From Glossina fuscipes (taxonomy: Eukaryota; Arthropoda; Insecta; Diptera; Glossinidae), in the NCBI RefSeq assembly GCF_014805625.2, contig NW_023998432.1:6998799-7062798 (forward strand): a stretch of 64,000 nucleotides of DNA, written 5' to 3'. Each line of letters begins with the position of its first letter. The stretch's first letter is position 1. The notes under the pieces were generated by a model that ran no database searches, was not told the DNA's origin, and saw nothing but the letters and a program-made list of their open reading frames with translations. This document shows positions 22,641-34,716 of this stretch, piece by piece. The translations under genes and the position numbers were made by a program.

Positions 22641-24420
22641 GTCACGGTACTAGCCTCTTTGTTGCCGGTAGAGCGTATTTGTTAACGGGGTTTGGCTCTC
22701 TGAGCCTAACGACAAAGAATACAAAAAGTCTCATCGGTTGTCTATCGTCCGTCTGTCCACCGTGAGTCCGTCTGTAACCGTCCGACGTCCTCCCTACGGT
22801 GCCATCACATGCACACTCCCTCACCTGACCTCAGCCACAGCGGCGGCAGTTTGCACTCAGCCACACATCGGGGCTCCTCCGTAAATAGGGGACAAGAAAA
22901 ACAACAAAAAAGGAAATAAATAAATTAAAAATACCTGACCGTGAATCTGTATGTTGCTAGTGTCTGCGGTGGTGGCTGCTTACATCATCTGGTTCCTTCT
23001 TCTTACACTCTCGCCCTTTTATTCACCCCTTTTCCTCTTCCTCTTCACTTCGTTGTGTTGCCTCCTCCTTTTTTTTGCGTAATTTAAAGCGTTTGTTCAA
23101 TGAATTTTATTATGAATTTCATTGACGATCAATGATGTACGTCATATTACTGCTGCCGTTACTGTTATCGTTGTTATGGCCGATTGTGTTTGTTTCGTTC
23201 TAATTATTTAGTTTTTTTTTTCTTTACTTTAAGAGAAAGCAACTCCATTTGGTGAGATATAACTTCCAATTTATTTACATCAAATTTCTGGTTTTTATTT
23301 CTTCGGTATTGTAAACCACTTCTTTTGTAAATTCTCTTCCTTTTAAATATTTCAATATTAACAACTTTTTTTTAATGTATATTATTTCACAAAAGCTATT
23401 GTAATAAGAAGTGTATTTTATACAAAATTTCCATAATTTTATCTTATTTACATTCTCCTTAATGTTTATTATTTCGCAAAAGCGTCAATGACGTTTAAAA
23501 TTAATATATTCGCACACGAATGCTATGCGCTTTGCTTGGTGACCGCGAGACGAAGAGAAACGGTAACTTTATCCACTTATGCTTTGGTTTCTCTTTCACG
23601 ACTTGCTTCAGTTAAGAGACATTTTTCAATCACTCTTCAAAAAATTTTAATAAATTTTGAGCTTTTCTTTTATTCCTTTGATATGAGGGTCGTTTCTGCA
23701 AACGAATTCATATATTCATGTGTGAGTATCCTTTATTCGATTTTTTTCTCTTTCAGTCATTGCTTTGTTGAAAGAAAATATTTTTTTCTACACACACTTC
23801 TCTTTATGTGGCTCCTAGTATATGGGTTTTCTTAAATATTTTCTTTGTTATTTTACTTATTATTATTTTCTACCAAATACACCATTTCTTTACATAATTT
23901 GTATACACTCATTCGTACATGCATTTTTATATTGCACACATGGAAATTTATCGAAAATAGCAGTAATGATGATTTCCTCACATTTCTTTACTCGATGCAA
24001 GCAAACCTTTTTTTTTTCTTTTTAACGTTTAACAATTACTTTATCCCTGCCGACTTGTATTTCTTTAATAAAGTTCTAGTTAATAACTTCTTTTCCATTA
24101 TTTTTAGACATTATTTTGCAAAACTGTAAGCTTTAAGCGTTATTCTACCTTCTTTAGACGCGAACTTTAAAAAGATCTCTCACATTAGTTGCTGTTAGTC
24201 TTTTGTCCTTTTTTTTTTCTTTCTTTGCTCTTGAAAGCTCAATTTTAAAAATAGTTTTATTTATCCGCTTTTAGACCAAGCTCGCGGACACGTCCGCACC
24301 TCAGCAGAGGCCAAGTAATTCTCCCCTCTATCTTCGAAACAAAATACAGACAGACTTCGCATCCCTGCTCAATTCTTCTCTTCTTCTTTCTGTTGCTCTC
24401 TATAGCGGCTTGCCGCTACT
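22641..24420. other. Interval between gypsy gag pieces, no gene seen
   Basis: 22640-22860 is GC-richer and may still be element leader. From 22880 to 24400 the DNA is T-rich with no recognisable coding sequence. If the gag N-terminus at 24.7-25.1 kb belongs to the same element as 21-22.6 kb, this is a roughly 2-kb insertion or expanded region. Confidence 0.35.
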
Positions 24421-24443
24421 CTCGCAAACGCAAGCAAAATCCC

Positions 24444-24668
24444 GCAAGATCATGCGATTTTGCTTATTCTTGCAAAAGCAAAAGAAAAAGGGAATACCGC
24501 AAAATCACACGATTTTGCCTGTTCTTGTAAAAGCAAAAAAAAAGAATACCGCAAAATCACATGATTTTGCCTATCTTAATGAAAGGGAAAAGAAGAAAAG
24601 AACAAAACAATTATATCCTGCAAGATCATGCGATTTATAAACGGTACCACAAAATCACACGACTTTGC
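24444..24668. repeat. Array of palindrome-bearing repeats
   Basis: Five units carry the core CAAAATCayrCGATTTTG or variants, at 24444-24463, 24499-24518, 24551-24570, 24620-24636 and 24648-24668. The second is a perfect 8-bp inverted repeat, gcaaaatc/gattttgc, around acac. The first three units also share the spacer text ttcttgYaaaagcaaaa. Spacing is 55, 52, 69 and 28 bases. Confidence 0.85.
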
Positions 24669-24682
24669 CTAACGGCATGCCG

Positions 24683-25156
24683 TTATTGCGATACTTTCGG
24701 TTGACACAGACCGACAGACACTCTACCCAAGGTTTGTTCGCGGCCGTTACAAGCTATATTTTCCGTTCCTACCAAGTTATCATTTTTCTGTTCTCTTTGG
24801 TCTTGTTCTGCAATTTCTTGTATGGTTGCACAGCTCTCCTGAATCCAGCGTACTATAGCTTTATCGTACGTACGTACGTCCTGTCTCTCATCGGTTGCAT
24901 ATGTATCTTCTTCTTCTACAATGCTGCCCGCCGGATAGACTTCATAAGAATCGCCATAGAATTCAAATACGGAAGGTCCTCTTCCTTCTTCTGTAGTTGC
25001 TCCCAAAGTTGGCGCTGCAGCTTTTCTTTTTTATTACGCTTACCACCAATCGTTGTTACGTTCCTTTGCCTCAGTTTCTGTTTGAGCTGTTCCACTGTTA
25101 GATCGTCTAATTTTATGACTTCTCTTGATTTCCACAATCCCACTTCTGACTCTAGT
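24683..25156 (-). mobile_element. Gypsy Gag N-terminus with SAP-like domain
   Basis: Just inside the LTR at 25157, the minus strand reads SEVGLWKSREVIKLDDL, then LTVEQLKQKLRQRN, GGKRNKKEKLQRQL and WEQLQKKEED. This is a helix-extended-helix SAP-like motif placed at the start of Gag in several insect LTR elements. A frameshift near 24990 moves the frame to an acidic stretch (FEFYGDSYEVYPAGS) that ends at 24683. No ATG precedes the first block in frame, so the start codon is lost or upstream. Its position directly next to an LTR fixes the element's orientation as minus. Confidence 0.7.
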
Positions 25157-25468
25157 TGTTACGAATTTCGCTTTCTTAAGATGGGACTCGTACCACTACA
25201 TCGTGGATATTCTTTTCAAGAGAAATACACTTTAAAATTCTTTTATTTACTATTGTATTCCTTAACACTAGGATTATTCACAATTTATTTTGGCAGAACT
25301 CTCGACTGACGCGCCCGCCAATGTCCCTGTCTGCTTTTCCGCCAATCTTTTTCATCGGCCGGCAGCTGCTTGACCGCGAATGTGCCTTTAATTTTTCCCT
25401 CTCTAGGGAATTTATTATTTGGGAAAATTAATTATCCGGAATGAGCTGGATTGAGGATTTCCGTAACA
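25157..25468 (-). mobile_element. 5' LTR of minus-strand gypsy element
   Basis: A 312-bp copy, TGTTACGAATTTCGC to TTCCGTAACA in plus orientation. It is related to 14438-14909 but shorter, lacking part of the middle and the 77-bp duplication. Flanks (tagt before, atat after) do not match, as expected when one side is internal element DNA (gag) rather than target. Confidence 0.78.
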
Positions 25469-26337
25469 ATATATTGTAAGGTACAAGAAATGCTTTAAAT
25501 CTCCTAATTTAAAAACATTTGTATGCTTTCAATAATACTTATTTGTATGTATATACAATACGCCATATGATTTCATCTATTCAATAAATCATACGCATGT
25601 TTATCTACGTATTCGAATTTTTATATTCAATGCAACTGCATACATATATATGAGTCTTCTCCTTTCTCTATTATATGTATAATGCAATATCAACGCAAAC
25701 AAACCATTTAGTGAACGATTCTAATTGGTACACTTCTGTACGCTTATTTAAAATATGTATTAAACATGTATCATTTATGTTCTTTCACGCATATCTCATC
25801 TAAAACAGCACAGATTGACAGTATTTCTCTTATCGTTTAAACAATTACCAGATTTACACATCATTTCTATACAACTGTTTGAAATATTCCTGAGGGGTAC
25901 GTGCAAACACACGATATGCTAAATATAGAGATGATTGCCCAATAATACGTTTTTGGTTTAGCAATTATTTTTATAGTAATGGCATAATTTATTATTAAAA
26001 GATCATACTAATATATTATCTGCTATAAAGAATTCAATTGGTTATTTTCTTTTAAGTTCATAAGATGCCAAGTCGAGGACGGCTAGAACTTTCAATTGAA
26101 TTCATTTCTATTATTGATTTTTGGTTGCTGATATACTAGAATTTTAACCTTTAGTTTAGTTTATTTACAATTTTCTGTTTATTTGAGGTATAAAATGCTG
26201 TAGTCAGCATATATTTTATATAGGGCGCCTCGTGTAGTGTTATGCTTTCAGCGAAAATGCAGTTCAGCGTTTCCGCGAGCGAGACGCTTATTTTGTTTAA
26301 TCTTGTTTTTCTGTTTATGTTGTTTCTGTGTATGCAC
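25469..26337. other. AT-rich DNA, nothing recognised
   Basis: No ORF, element or gene signal beyond short TA-rich stretches. Confidence 0.4.
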
Positions 26338-26683
26338 AAGTTTCTTTATTTACAATCAATTTCTTTAAGGGAAGGATTACTTACATTTTAATTTGGGAAT
26401 ACTCTCGACTTCTCAACTCGAATATTCTTTTTCGACTTTTTGTCCGACTGACTGTGCCTTCCGCAAACATTTTGTTTATATACATTTTTACAAGTATATT
26501 AGTAGTACCTGACTTCATCGCTTCATTTTTAATCCGTTAATCTGCTTCTCCACTAATCTTTTTCGTCGCCCAGCAGCTGCATGAGGCGCCACAAAGTTAC
26601 ACTTGATTTTTCCCTCTCTAGGAAATTTATTATTTAGGAAAATCAATTATTTAGAATGAAGTGGATTTGGGCTACCCCTAACA
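26338..26683 (-). mobile_element. Diverged LTR of the same gypsy family
   Basis: Matches the other copies from the tttctttatttacaat block through ttccctctctaggaaattt to the end ccctaaca at 26683. The first approximately 80 bp, with the TGTTA terminus, are replaced or lost. It is more diverged than the 14- and 25-kb copies. Same orientation. Confidence 0.65.
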
Positions 26684-27879
26684 ATATGTATTCCCTAGCA
26701 GTATAATACAAAATAGTGAAATACATTTTTACGGCTGGACAACGGCGTAGCCTTAGCAAGCGTTTATTTTTAGTGGCGCGAAAAAACCCGATATTAATCA
26801 GACTTACTGTATGCATACTTTAACTCAAGCAAAGTTAATAATCCAAGCTAAGCAAACAAAATGTGTAATTATATCAAAAACAGCAACTTCCCATCTTCCC
26901 AGTAATACATCGAAAAATGCAAGATCAGCATTTGTGATAAGGACAATATCACATCACCGCAGATATAAAATGAACATAAGATGATGTACAACATAAGATA
27001 AGTTTTTACTTTTAGTTGTTATTTTCACTCAATTAAGTACGGTTACACTAACCAAAAAAGTAATACATTTAAAAAACAAATAAAAAATCTTAGAGTTTCT
27101 CAATATTGCCGAGTATTAGGAAACAAAAAAAGGGCTCTAAATTCTATCTACACCGTTTAGTTTCAATTCTGTCAAAAATCCGTTGCAAATTTTAACATTG
27201 CATATATCTAACAAAGTGGAGCTTGTCATTTCACTGAAATTTCCAACAAAATGTGTCAAGCCCACGACGCCCAGGGCTATTGACACAATGAAGTTTTCAT
27301 TTTTTTTTTTGGGTGTAGAATAAAAAGTGAAAGTATGAGAGGCAATCTAAGTTAACACAATGAAGTCTTGCACTCCTAAAAAGTACTCTATTTTTTAAAA
27401 GCCCACGTGAGATGGTATATTTTATGTTTTTGTGAATCAAATCTCCTGATTTTAGAATAAGAACAAATTCTGAAGTGAATCAATGACTGGGAATTTCCCC
27501 TTGATTATGATTATAAATTATTTACAATTGAATTAATGGATTTTACAAAATGGATAAAAATGGAAAAAAAAATTTTTTTTCTAAATAGAAAACAATTAAA
27601 GTAAACTTTACAATTACTTTATCATTTTACCATAAAAATAATATACTATTTTTTGTATGTGCAGATCATAAAACAGGTTACCGGAGATGCACCGAAGAGC
27701 GGTGAACTATTGTTTGTCGTGTGTCGAAGGAACACTAGAAATAAAATAAAATAAGAGTAGTGAAATGTAATGTTTCAATAAGACGATGTGAAAAGAATCG
27801 AAACTTCGAAAAGAAATTATATTGCAGTTACATATGTTGTAAACAAACAAGTATATACAATATGCCACGGCATTCATGT
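26684..27879. other. AT-rich DNA with a tiny retroinsertion
   Basis: No gene. Contains the 60-bp tail-only insertion at 27295-27354, reported separately. Confidence 0.4.
27283..27366 (-). mobile_element. Tail-only retroinsertion with 12-bp target duplication
   Basis: acacaatgaagt occurs at 27283-27294 and again at 27355-27366. Between the copies are 60 bases starting with a T run (27301-27310 plus neighbours), i.e. a minus-strand poly(A) tail attached to about 45 bases of 3' end. The structure is that of an extremely 5'-truncated retroposed element. The source is unknown. Confidence 0.65.
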
Positions 27880-27965
27880 CGAAGGGGAATCCTCTAAAGT
27901 TAAAAGCCGTCGAGGATGAGTTGAATTCTATGAAGAAAAATAACATCTGGCAACTTGCCTTTACT
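27875..27965 (+). mobile_element. Ty1/copia pol scrap
   Basis: One short block, LKAVEDELNSMKKNNIWQL, matches the conserved integrase-to-RT linker of copia elements (W..A..DELNSM.KN.TW.LV). Nothing else of the element is readable nearby, and it is on the opposite strand from the 5.7-7.3 kb copia remnant. Confidence 0.6.
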
Positions 27966-28680
27966 TAACAACGCTAAAGTTAGTAAATCAAATGTTGAAC
28001 TAATGTATTACTAAATCTAATCGTGAAGAGGAGCTAACTAGAATTTATATTTATTACTTGTTGTAATTTAAAGAAAGTAATCGTGATAATGGTTGTGGTA
28101 ATGGTAAGCTCTTGAACTTACAATGAATAAGAAAAGAATTTCTTATATTCCATATTTATTGTGGTATTTCTCAAGGTGGTAAACCATTATATTGTGCACG
28201 TTAAGCAAAAGCTGTGCTAGAAGGGTAACTATGCACGCAAAATCTTTTTAATTTTTCCGGTAATTTTGCACCCTTCACCTATTATCTTCCATTAATAAAA
28301 GAAAATAGCTCTCGTTTCGATAAAATTTGTCTTAAGATTGAATGTTTAGGGTTTCATTTATAAGAAAAACAACTGTAAAGGAAAAACAGAACAAAATCTG
28401 GAGAAAATTGTCTTACATAAAAACAGAAACTAAATAAAATAGTTTAAGTTTGTAAACGGTGGTAGCATACATAAACATTATACGTCACTTCCTAATAAAA
28501 TGATGATCAACGAATGCCATATGCTGGCGCAATCATTTTTAAGTCGCAAAAAATCACCAATTATGAAAGCTCATCACAAGTTTAAGATCGGTGTCGCCAC
28601 GACCCCTCGACAACAAAGAACTTATTTCTACAAGGGGTCATAAAATTATTAATAATTTCGTATACTACTTTATGCCGACA
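27966..28680. other. Unassigned DNA before the fossil LINE
   Basis: No coding match is seen. Part may be unreadable ORF1 of the fossil LINE that follows. Confidence 0.3.
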
Positions 28681-29344
28681 AAATTTTCACCAAGAGGAGA
28701 TTGAGACTCGTAGCTAAACAGAAGTCTCATCTCACCTACTCTGTATACGTCAATGTTCCGGAATGTCAACCAACTCCTGCCCCCGAATCTAAGACTATTT
28801 GTAACAACTATCAGTCCACAGAAGAGGATAACCTTCTCGATAAAATTTTCAAGGCTTTCTTATTAATGGAAAACCAAGACTATTTCAAATATTTACCTGA
28901 GAATATGTTCGTTTCCAAATCCACCTACGAAACTCTACAATAGTCTGGGTCCAAGATTAATTTGAAGAGCTACAATAACTACAAACGATCTCATTCTTGT
29001 ACTATATTATTCAGAGTTTCAGACGTAACGCACATTCTCTGAATTTTTTCATTAACGCTAATAAAATTTAATTTGCTATTCTTACTAAGATTTTCTTATC
29101 TGATGAGAATGTCAGGTTTTAAAATGTCAAACTATGTTTCGGCCTATAGAGACCGTACTGACGGATACGGTGGTGTTACCATCCTTACTAAGAAAGAAAT
29201 TTTCCTTAAGCAAACTCCACACAAGTCTGTTCGAAATTCAATGTCTTAAGTTCACATTGTGGTAGCATCTTGCTGGCTTCCACCAAGTATTCCTATCCAA
29301 ATCTTTCGCTATGAAATGCAAAGACTTGATTGAAGGTCGTTAAT

Positions 29345-30415
29345 TTGTTGCTAAACAGAAATAGTGACGCAACAAACACTCACAATAATAAAAATATTCT
29401 ATAACAAAGACGTAAAACCGCTGGAACAATAATCCCTCATTTACTTTTTCGGGTTAAAAACTATCAAATAGTACACAGGATAGGCAATCACGCAATTATA
29501 TTGTTTTACAGGAAAATGTAAACTGAAACATATGGGTTTAGAAACAAAACTAAAAAAGTCAATGTAAACATAAACAAGAAATTTATAAACAATAACAATA
29601 AGGAAGAATCATCGCGTGATATGAATTATCAGTTTTCTCTGAATTATACCTTTACTGCTGTTATCAGTCCATCTCTGTTCAACATACCAAAAAAAAAAAA
29701 AAATTCTGCGGTTATCAACCATAAGCCCTACATGACAAATTATATTGAAAACTCATCACGTTACTGAATATGTTAGTGTTATCGTTAACTCGCGTAATCT
29801 ATTCCAAGGAAAATAAATAATAATAAAAATAAAGAACTTAATATAAAAGTAAACAAGTTTGTTTATTTATTAGTGATAAAGAAAGTTGATTAGATATATG
29901 AAGATATATATGAGATATATTTTTGTGTATTAATTGATTCATAATTTGGAAGCTATCATTTATCACTCTCAAAAAAACAATTTGATGAATATGTTTTAAC
30001 TTCAAAATTAATGGTGTTTATTACTTGTTTTTCATTTCTTACAAAAAAATACATAATATAAACTCAAATTGCAAATCACACAACATAAAAAAAAGCATAC
30101 AAGGTAAGTTAAGCATAAATTAGATAAATAATTTCTAAATGTAAAATAAATTGCCTTTATTTCTCCTTGTGTGTTGCTTTCTTTTTGTGTTGTTTGAGTA
30201 TACATGCAAAACAACATGATTTGTCAATTCTCATAAAGTTTTGTAAAAAGTCGACAAAGTTCAAGTCGCTTCATTGTGTCAGCCCCCTAACTGACCACAA
30301 TGTACAACTAGTGAGAAACTAGTATTTTTATTATATACATTTATCAACTAAATTGATGCTTACCAACTTTTTCACGTTTTAAATACCTTAACAGACTTAA
30401 CAAAAATCTTTAAAC
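29345..30415. other. Unidentified insertion inside the fossil LINE endonuclease
   Basis: About 1.07 kb of AT-rich DNA separates two adjacent endonuclease blocks (PSIPIQIFR... and ...FNSRHSQFDDS) that are less than 100 bases apart in the fuller copy. No coding sequence or terminal repeat was recognised. Confidence 0.5.
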
Positions 30416-32229
30416 TATTATAAATTTTCATAATGGATATTTCAACTCGAGACATTCTCAGTTTGATGATTCAATCTCAAATAAAACCATGCCATACTTT
30501 TTTCACTCTAATGATAGTTTCAGTGTTAGTAATATTTTAGACTTAGTTTTCTCCATTGGAATCCCCCAATATTCCAGTGGAATATTAGAAGAGGTGTTCA
30601 CCTGGAAAACAGTCGTTTATATTCCGATTACTTTTGAGATTTGTATCCAAAAGATCAGTGACTGTATATTTCGCAAAATGTTGTTGGATCGCTTATCGAA
30701 CGATTATAGCTCGTCATAGTTTCAATCCACAATACTTTTCAACATGAAATCAAAGCTATTCAAAGCCTTTAGATTACTAATAGATTTGAGCCAAAGCCGC
30801 GGTGGAATGTCTCGCTTTCTGCGATTTTCGGGAAGCTGCACACCTCCAAGTAAAACTTTCTAAAGTACGCAAGCACTACTAACTTTGGTCATATCAAAGG
30901 TACACAAAAAGGAAGTAACAGAAAGACAGAAAAGAAACGTCGGGCTCTAGTAATAAAAGAGACAAATCTTTAAACGTTCACAAAGCAAATGCAAAACAAT
31001 GCAAAGACATTGGCAATATATCCATCAATTCTACATTGGTAAATCAAAAAAAGGCTGCTTAAATTTCTTAGCAGGATTGTTAATGCAAGTCTAATTTTGC
31101 AAGAACATTACATTGAAGCTTTTAGTATCTGTCGGCCTAAATCAAATAGCATTAAATTCATGAGTAATCTTCAAACTGGTCTTTCGCCAAAGAAAGCTAT
31201 TATTATAACAAATCATTAACCGGACCAAAGATCGATGGTGCCCGTTCCACAACATACAACTATTCGAACTGCATAATCAAGAAAATGTAGACCTTTCAAC
31301 CCATACTGATAAGACGACGCACAGGTCTCCCACCTCGATGGCTATACTCATAATAAATCTTATCTAGGGCAAACTATCTGTTTTCTAACGGATATTCACT
31401 TTTTCAGAAGGTGATATCAAGCAGCTACGCAAATCGGTATAAAAAAATTCTCCCACATCTTCAACAATATTAATTGCGTCCCAGTCTGACACTGCATTCA
31501 ATGCAAAACTGGTCGAAATCTCCTTATTTCTATTGTAAGTTCTCAAAGGAAATTTATATTGTCAGGTCTGCAAGCTGCCTGCTCACAAAAGCTAAGATCT
31601 TATTTAAACTATGATTTTAGAATTTATGCTACTAATGGTTCTGTCGGTCCTGGAGTGTCGAGCATCCATATAGTCAAGCACCTTGACTGCTTTGCAATTC
31701 ATAGTTTTGGAAGAGCTTTGTTCTACCTTTATCGAACTACTTGCTATCAAACAGGCCACTTATTTGTGCGAGTCTAACCTCATTAAAAAACTTGTAGTCT
31801 TTTTTGAGAGCAAATCGGCCTCGAGCTTAATAAAAAATGTATAAAACGTACATCGTCTAACATTTAAATTTTTGACATCTAAGACATGTTAAATGCTCTT
31901 CTTACTGGTGACAGTCGCCTGACCTAGATACCGAGTCGCTGTGCTTTTATCTTAAATGAAAACGCTGATATGCATGCATGGGAGCGCGATTGTGTGATAT
32001 CCACCTAACCGTGAAGCATCCTCCTAAAGATGCTGTTTGCCTAATTTGGGAAAATGTCATGAAAGATTAGAGGGATATTATGAAATGGCACGAACACAAA
32101 GAAATCGTCTCTTCTATACGATTCATTCCTTCGTGAGGTTTGAGTCCCTATCGAATATCTTCATAGCATGGGAAATTAAAATATTCAAGAGACTCCTGAA
32201 TAATCCCACGTACTTTCAGTAAGAACAGT

Positions 32230-32985
32230 TGCGCCCTAGATATTTAAAAATTGACTTACAATTTCTAAATTCAGTTAATTTTTATACCAAATTACTATTA
32301 TAGGTCAATTTTTTTCATAACATATGACTGAACATAACATATAACTGAAACTTTTCTGCCCTAAAATAACAACAATTTTCGTATAGGATAGGAAACAAAA
32401 ATAGGCGTGAGTGCCTAGAGTTTGTAGACTTAATTTTTATACCAAATTGCTATTATAGGTTCATTTTCATCATAACATATTAAAATTTTCACTTTTCTGT
32501 TTACTATTACTATTATGATCATATCTTCACCACAAAGCATTGAAAATTAGGCCTATTTGCCATATAAGCTTTTCGTAAGAAGGGGGTGGGAAAATAACTC
32601 GAGCCGGTCTGAAGTTGTCACACTAATTTAGAATGCCTAATACTGTCACTTCAGGACTTTTGTGAAGGAATTTTAAAATTGCAGTTTTCTTCCGTATAAC
32701 GACTTTTCTGAAGAAAGCATTATATGGGGAGTGATCGAACAAGTGAACCGATCGAAACCATTTCGACGGCGTCAACCCATATCGATTTACCACAAATTTA
32801 TATGGACACAAATCAGACGCGTAGAAAGCCAGACAGGTTTAGATCGATTCAGAAAATGGTTTTGAGTAGAACGGTATCATAGAAGCAGGGTCTATTTTAA
32901 GCCTTTCTGTATGTTATATACGTTCGCACAAACTTAATATGCACTTGCACCACTAGTGGTGTAGGGTATAATAATCCGAGCAATA
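32230..32985. repeat. Insertion of dispersed repeat DNA in fossil LINE C-terminus
   Basis: A roughly 750-bp interruption. At 32275 and again at 32430 a block beginning ttaatttttataccaaatt is repeated, giving a 155-bp direct repeat. At 32590-32985 the minus strand contains atattaagtttgtgcgaacg and related text resembling a common dispersed dipteran repeat with that 3' motif (recalled, not searched). Confidence 0.5.
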
Positions 32986-33240
32986 CCATATAATACTTGT
33001 GAGGCGTGCGGTACAGCAGAATTAACGGAGCATTTGAATTTTGAATGCCGAAACTTTGATATCATTAAAGAGCATTCCGAACTTTTTCAACATATATAAC
33101 AATCTTTATAAAATCTTACCTGCTGACAACAATACTCATCGCAAACAGCTGCCTTCTGCAACATTCGTGTCTGTGTTGTCCTCAAGATCTGTCCAAATAT
33201 TGTACACGGATTTTATTATTTTTTTAAGTTTACTTTAAAG

Positions 33241-34217
33241 CGCCAATTAAAGAGCATTCAAAGCAGTAGAGAAGTTCGCACGTGCCATTGCTCAGCTAGC
33301 TAGTTCGGAAGATATGGCGGGTTTTAAATTTTTGTGTCACGGATACTCTACAGACAGTTTCACCTAAAAGAAGTGCACGTACTTTGCGCTTATATGAATA
33401 GACGGGCTGCCGAAACTTACTTACTGAACAGGCAGATCATAAGTCCTGGGCTACTTCTGTACTCCACCCTATCTTTGGTCTCCTTTTACCCATGATTCGC
33501 GACGGGAGCACCCGAAGTTAGGTCCGATGAACCCTAAGTTAATTTCCGCTTATCAAACAAAAATTTTAACAGATCTTACACATTTAAAAATATTTTAAAA
33601 AGATTAGAAATTTATTAATGTAATCAAATAAATGCTTATTTAAATTTAACGTAACGATAAAAATCAAATATAATAATATTAAGAACAAACGCAAAGAAAC
33701 ACTTACGCTAACTTATCGTATTACTTAAGGTGTGATGAGTATATAGCATCGATGAAGTGGAGCTGGCATGCTGATAGCCTTGAATACAATGATAATTATA
33801 CTAGATGATCATTGTCTGATATTACTGCTACTGTAGTCAAACATATAAGTTATTCATTTTCCAAAATAGGTACTGATTTTCCGTGAACAACGTTGAAATT
33901 TTATCAAAGAAACAAAACTACGCTTTCACTTATTATGCATTATCGAGCGATTCATGCTTTTGGCATTTTGATGTTTCGGTAGTTTCGTGTGTTTGCGCAT
34001 TTACCATATATTTCTTTTTAATACCCTAACTTTCTTGCGGCAGAGAAACGTTTTTACTAGAGATTTTAATTTTTTTTTCTTTTTTTTATTCACTTGATAT
34101 CGTGTGAAAAAAAAGAGAAATTGTCTCAATAAGTTTCCAAATACAAAAAAAAAAAAGGGAAAAAGTAGTTATTGAACGATAACGAACAGAAAATCACAAG
34201 AAAATTTTAATCGTAAA
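33241..34217. other. Spacer between the two LINE copies
   Basis: No gene. 33240-33560 is less AT-rich but not recognised. 33560-34217 is AT-rich, with T and A runs near 34070-34150. It ends at the target-site duplication of the next element. Confidence 0.4.
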
Positions 34218-34232
34218 GCGTTAGTAAAGATC
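34218..34232 (+). repeat. Left target-site duplication of the LINE
   Basis: gcgttagtaaagatc matches gcgttagtaaaaatc at 40012-40026 in 14 of 15 bases. The right copy follows directly on the poly(A) tail. Confidence 0.85.
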
Positions 34233-34264
34233 ACTCGCTCGGCAACTCTGCATGAAATAAGACG
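34231..34264 (+). promoter_or_regulatory. Internal Pol II promoter: Inr plus DPE
   Basis: TCACTC at 34231-34236 resembles the insect initiator, with A+1 at 34233, which is also the first base after the target-site duplication. AGACG at 34260-34264 fits the DPE consensus RGWYV and sits exactly at +28 to +32. Fly LINEs such as I, jockey, Doc and F are known to use such downstream promoters so that the transcript contains its own promoter. Confidence 0.6.
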
Positions 34265-34716
34265 CTTTCTTGCAGAAAATTCTTGAAAAATAAATTTTTT
34301 TTTCAACAAAAAAAGAAAAAATTCTCCTTTTTTTTATTTCTGAAAACTCTTGAAGTAGTGAAAATATATATAGTGAAGTTGCGGCATTTAAACAAAATCA
34401 ACAAAGGCTTCGACGTCCTTGTGCTTCTCCGCAAATTGCGCAGCACCACCTGCTGTCTTCAACCTCATCCTGACAAGACTCACTTCGTCAACTCACCTGT
34501 ACATTGGACATCAAGTAGCGGCGATTCCTGTCAAATTCTTAAAACTGCTTTAACTTACAAGGCTTTGTTCTTCTCTGTCTCTGTCAATTCCACCAAAAAC
34601 GGCTGATTTCCATATCCCTTCTTTTCTCGGTAAGTCAGTTGATCCTTTTCTCTTGCCTTTAATCTAGCACGAAACCTAAAAGTCGCCCGCCCCTCAAGGG
34701 GGTGAGGCTCTCAAAC

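Larger units (their letters stand above)
28686..33240 (+). mobile_element. Fossil I-superfamily LINE, older relative of the 34-40 kb copy
   Basis: A decayed plus-strand copy, recognisable by alignment to the fuller copy downstream. Blocks: ORF1 end (DNLLDKIFKAF at about 28828); endonuclease start at 29040-29340 (YRDRTDGYGGVTILTK, PSIPIQIFR); endonuclease middle and end at 30425-30960 (FNSRHSQFDDS, ILDLVFS, SPKPRWN); RT thumb at 31045-31480 (LKFLSRIVNASL, LQTGLSPKKAI); RNase H at 31583-31835 (FRIYATNGSV, KLVVFFESKSASSLI); C-terminal domain at 32085-32222 and 32990-33240 (CEACGTAELTEHLNFEC). The RT catalytic core, about 1 kb in the fuller copy, is missing between 30960 and 31045. Insertions interrupt it at about 29345-30415 and 32230-32985. 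Confidence 0.85.

Noticed and set aside
30269..30299. Imperfect inverted repeat cattgtgtcag/ctgaccacaatg and its match to 27284
   Set aside because: Short and single; the 13-base similarity to the 27.28-kb target site is compatible with chance in AT-rich DNA.
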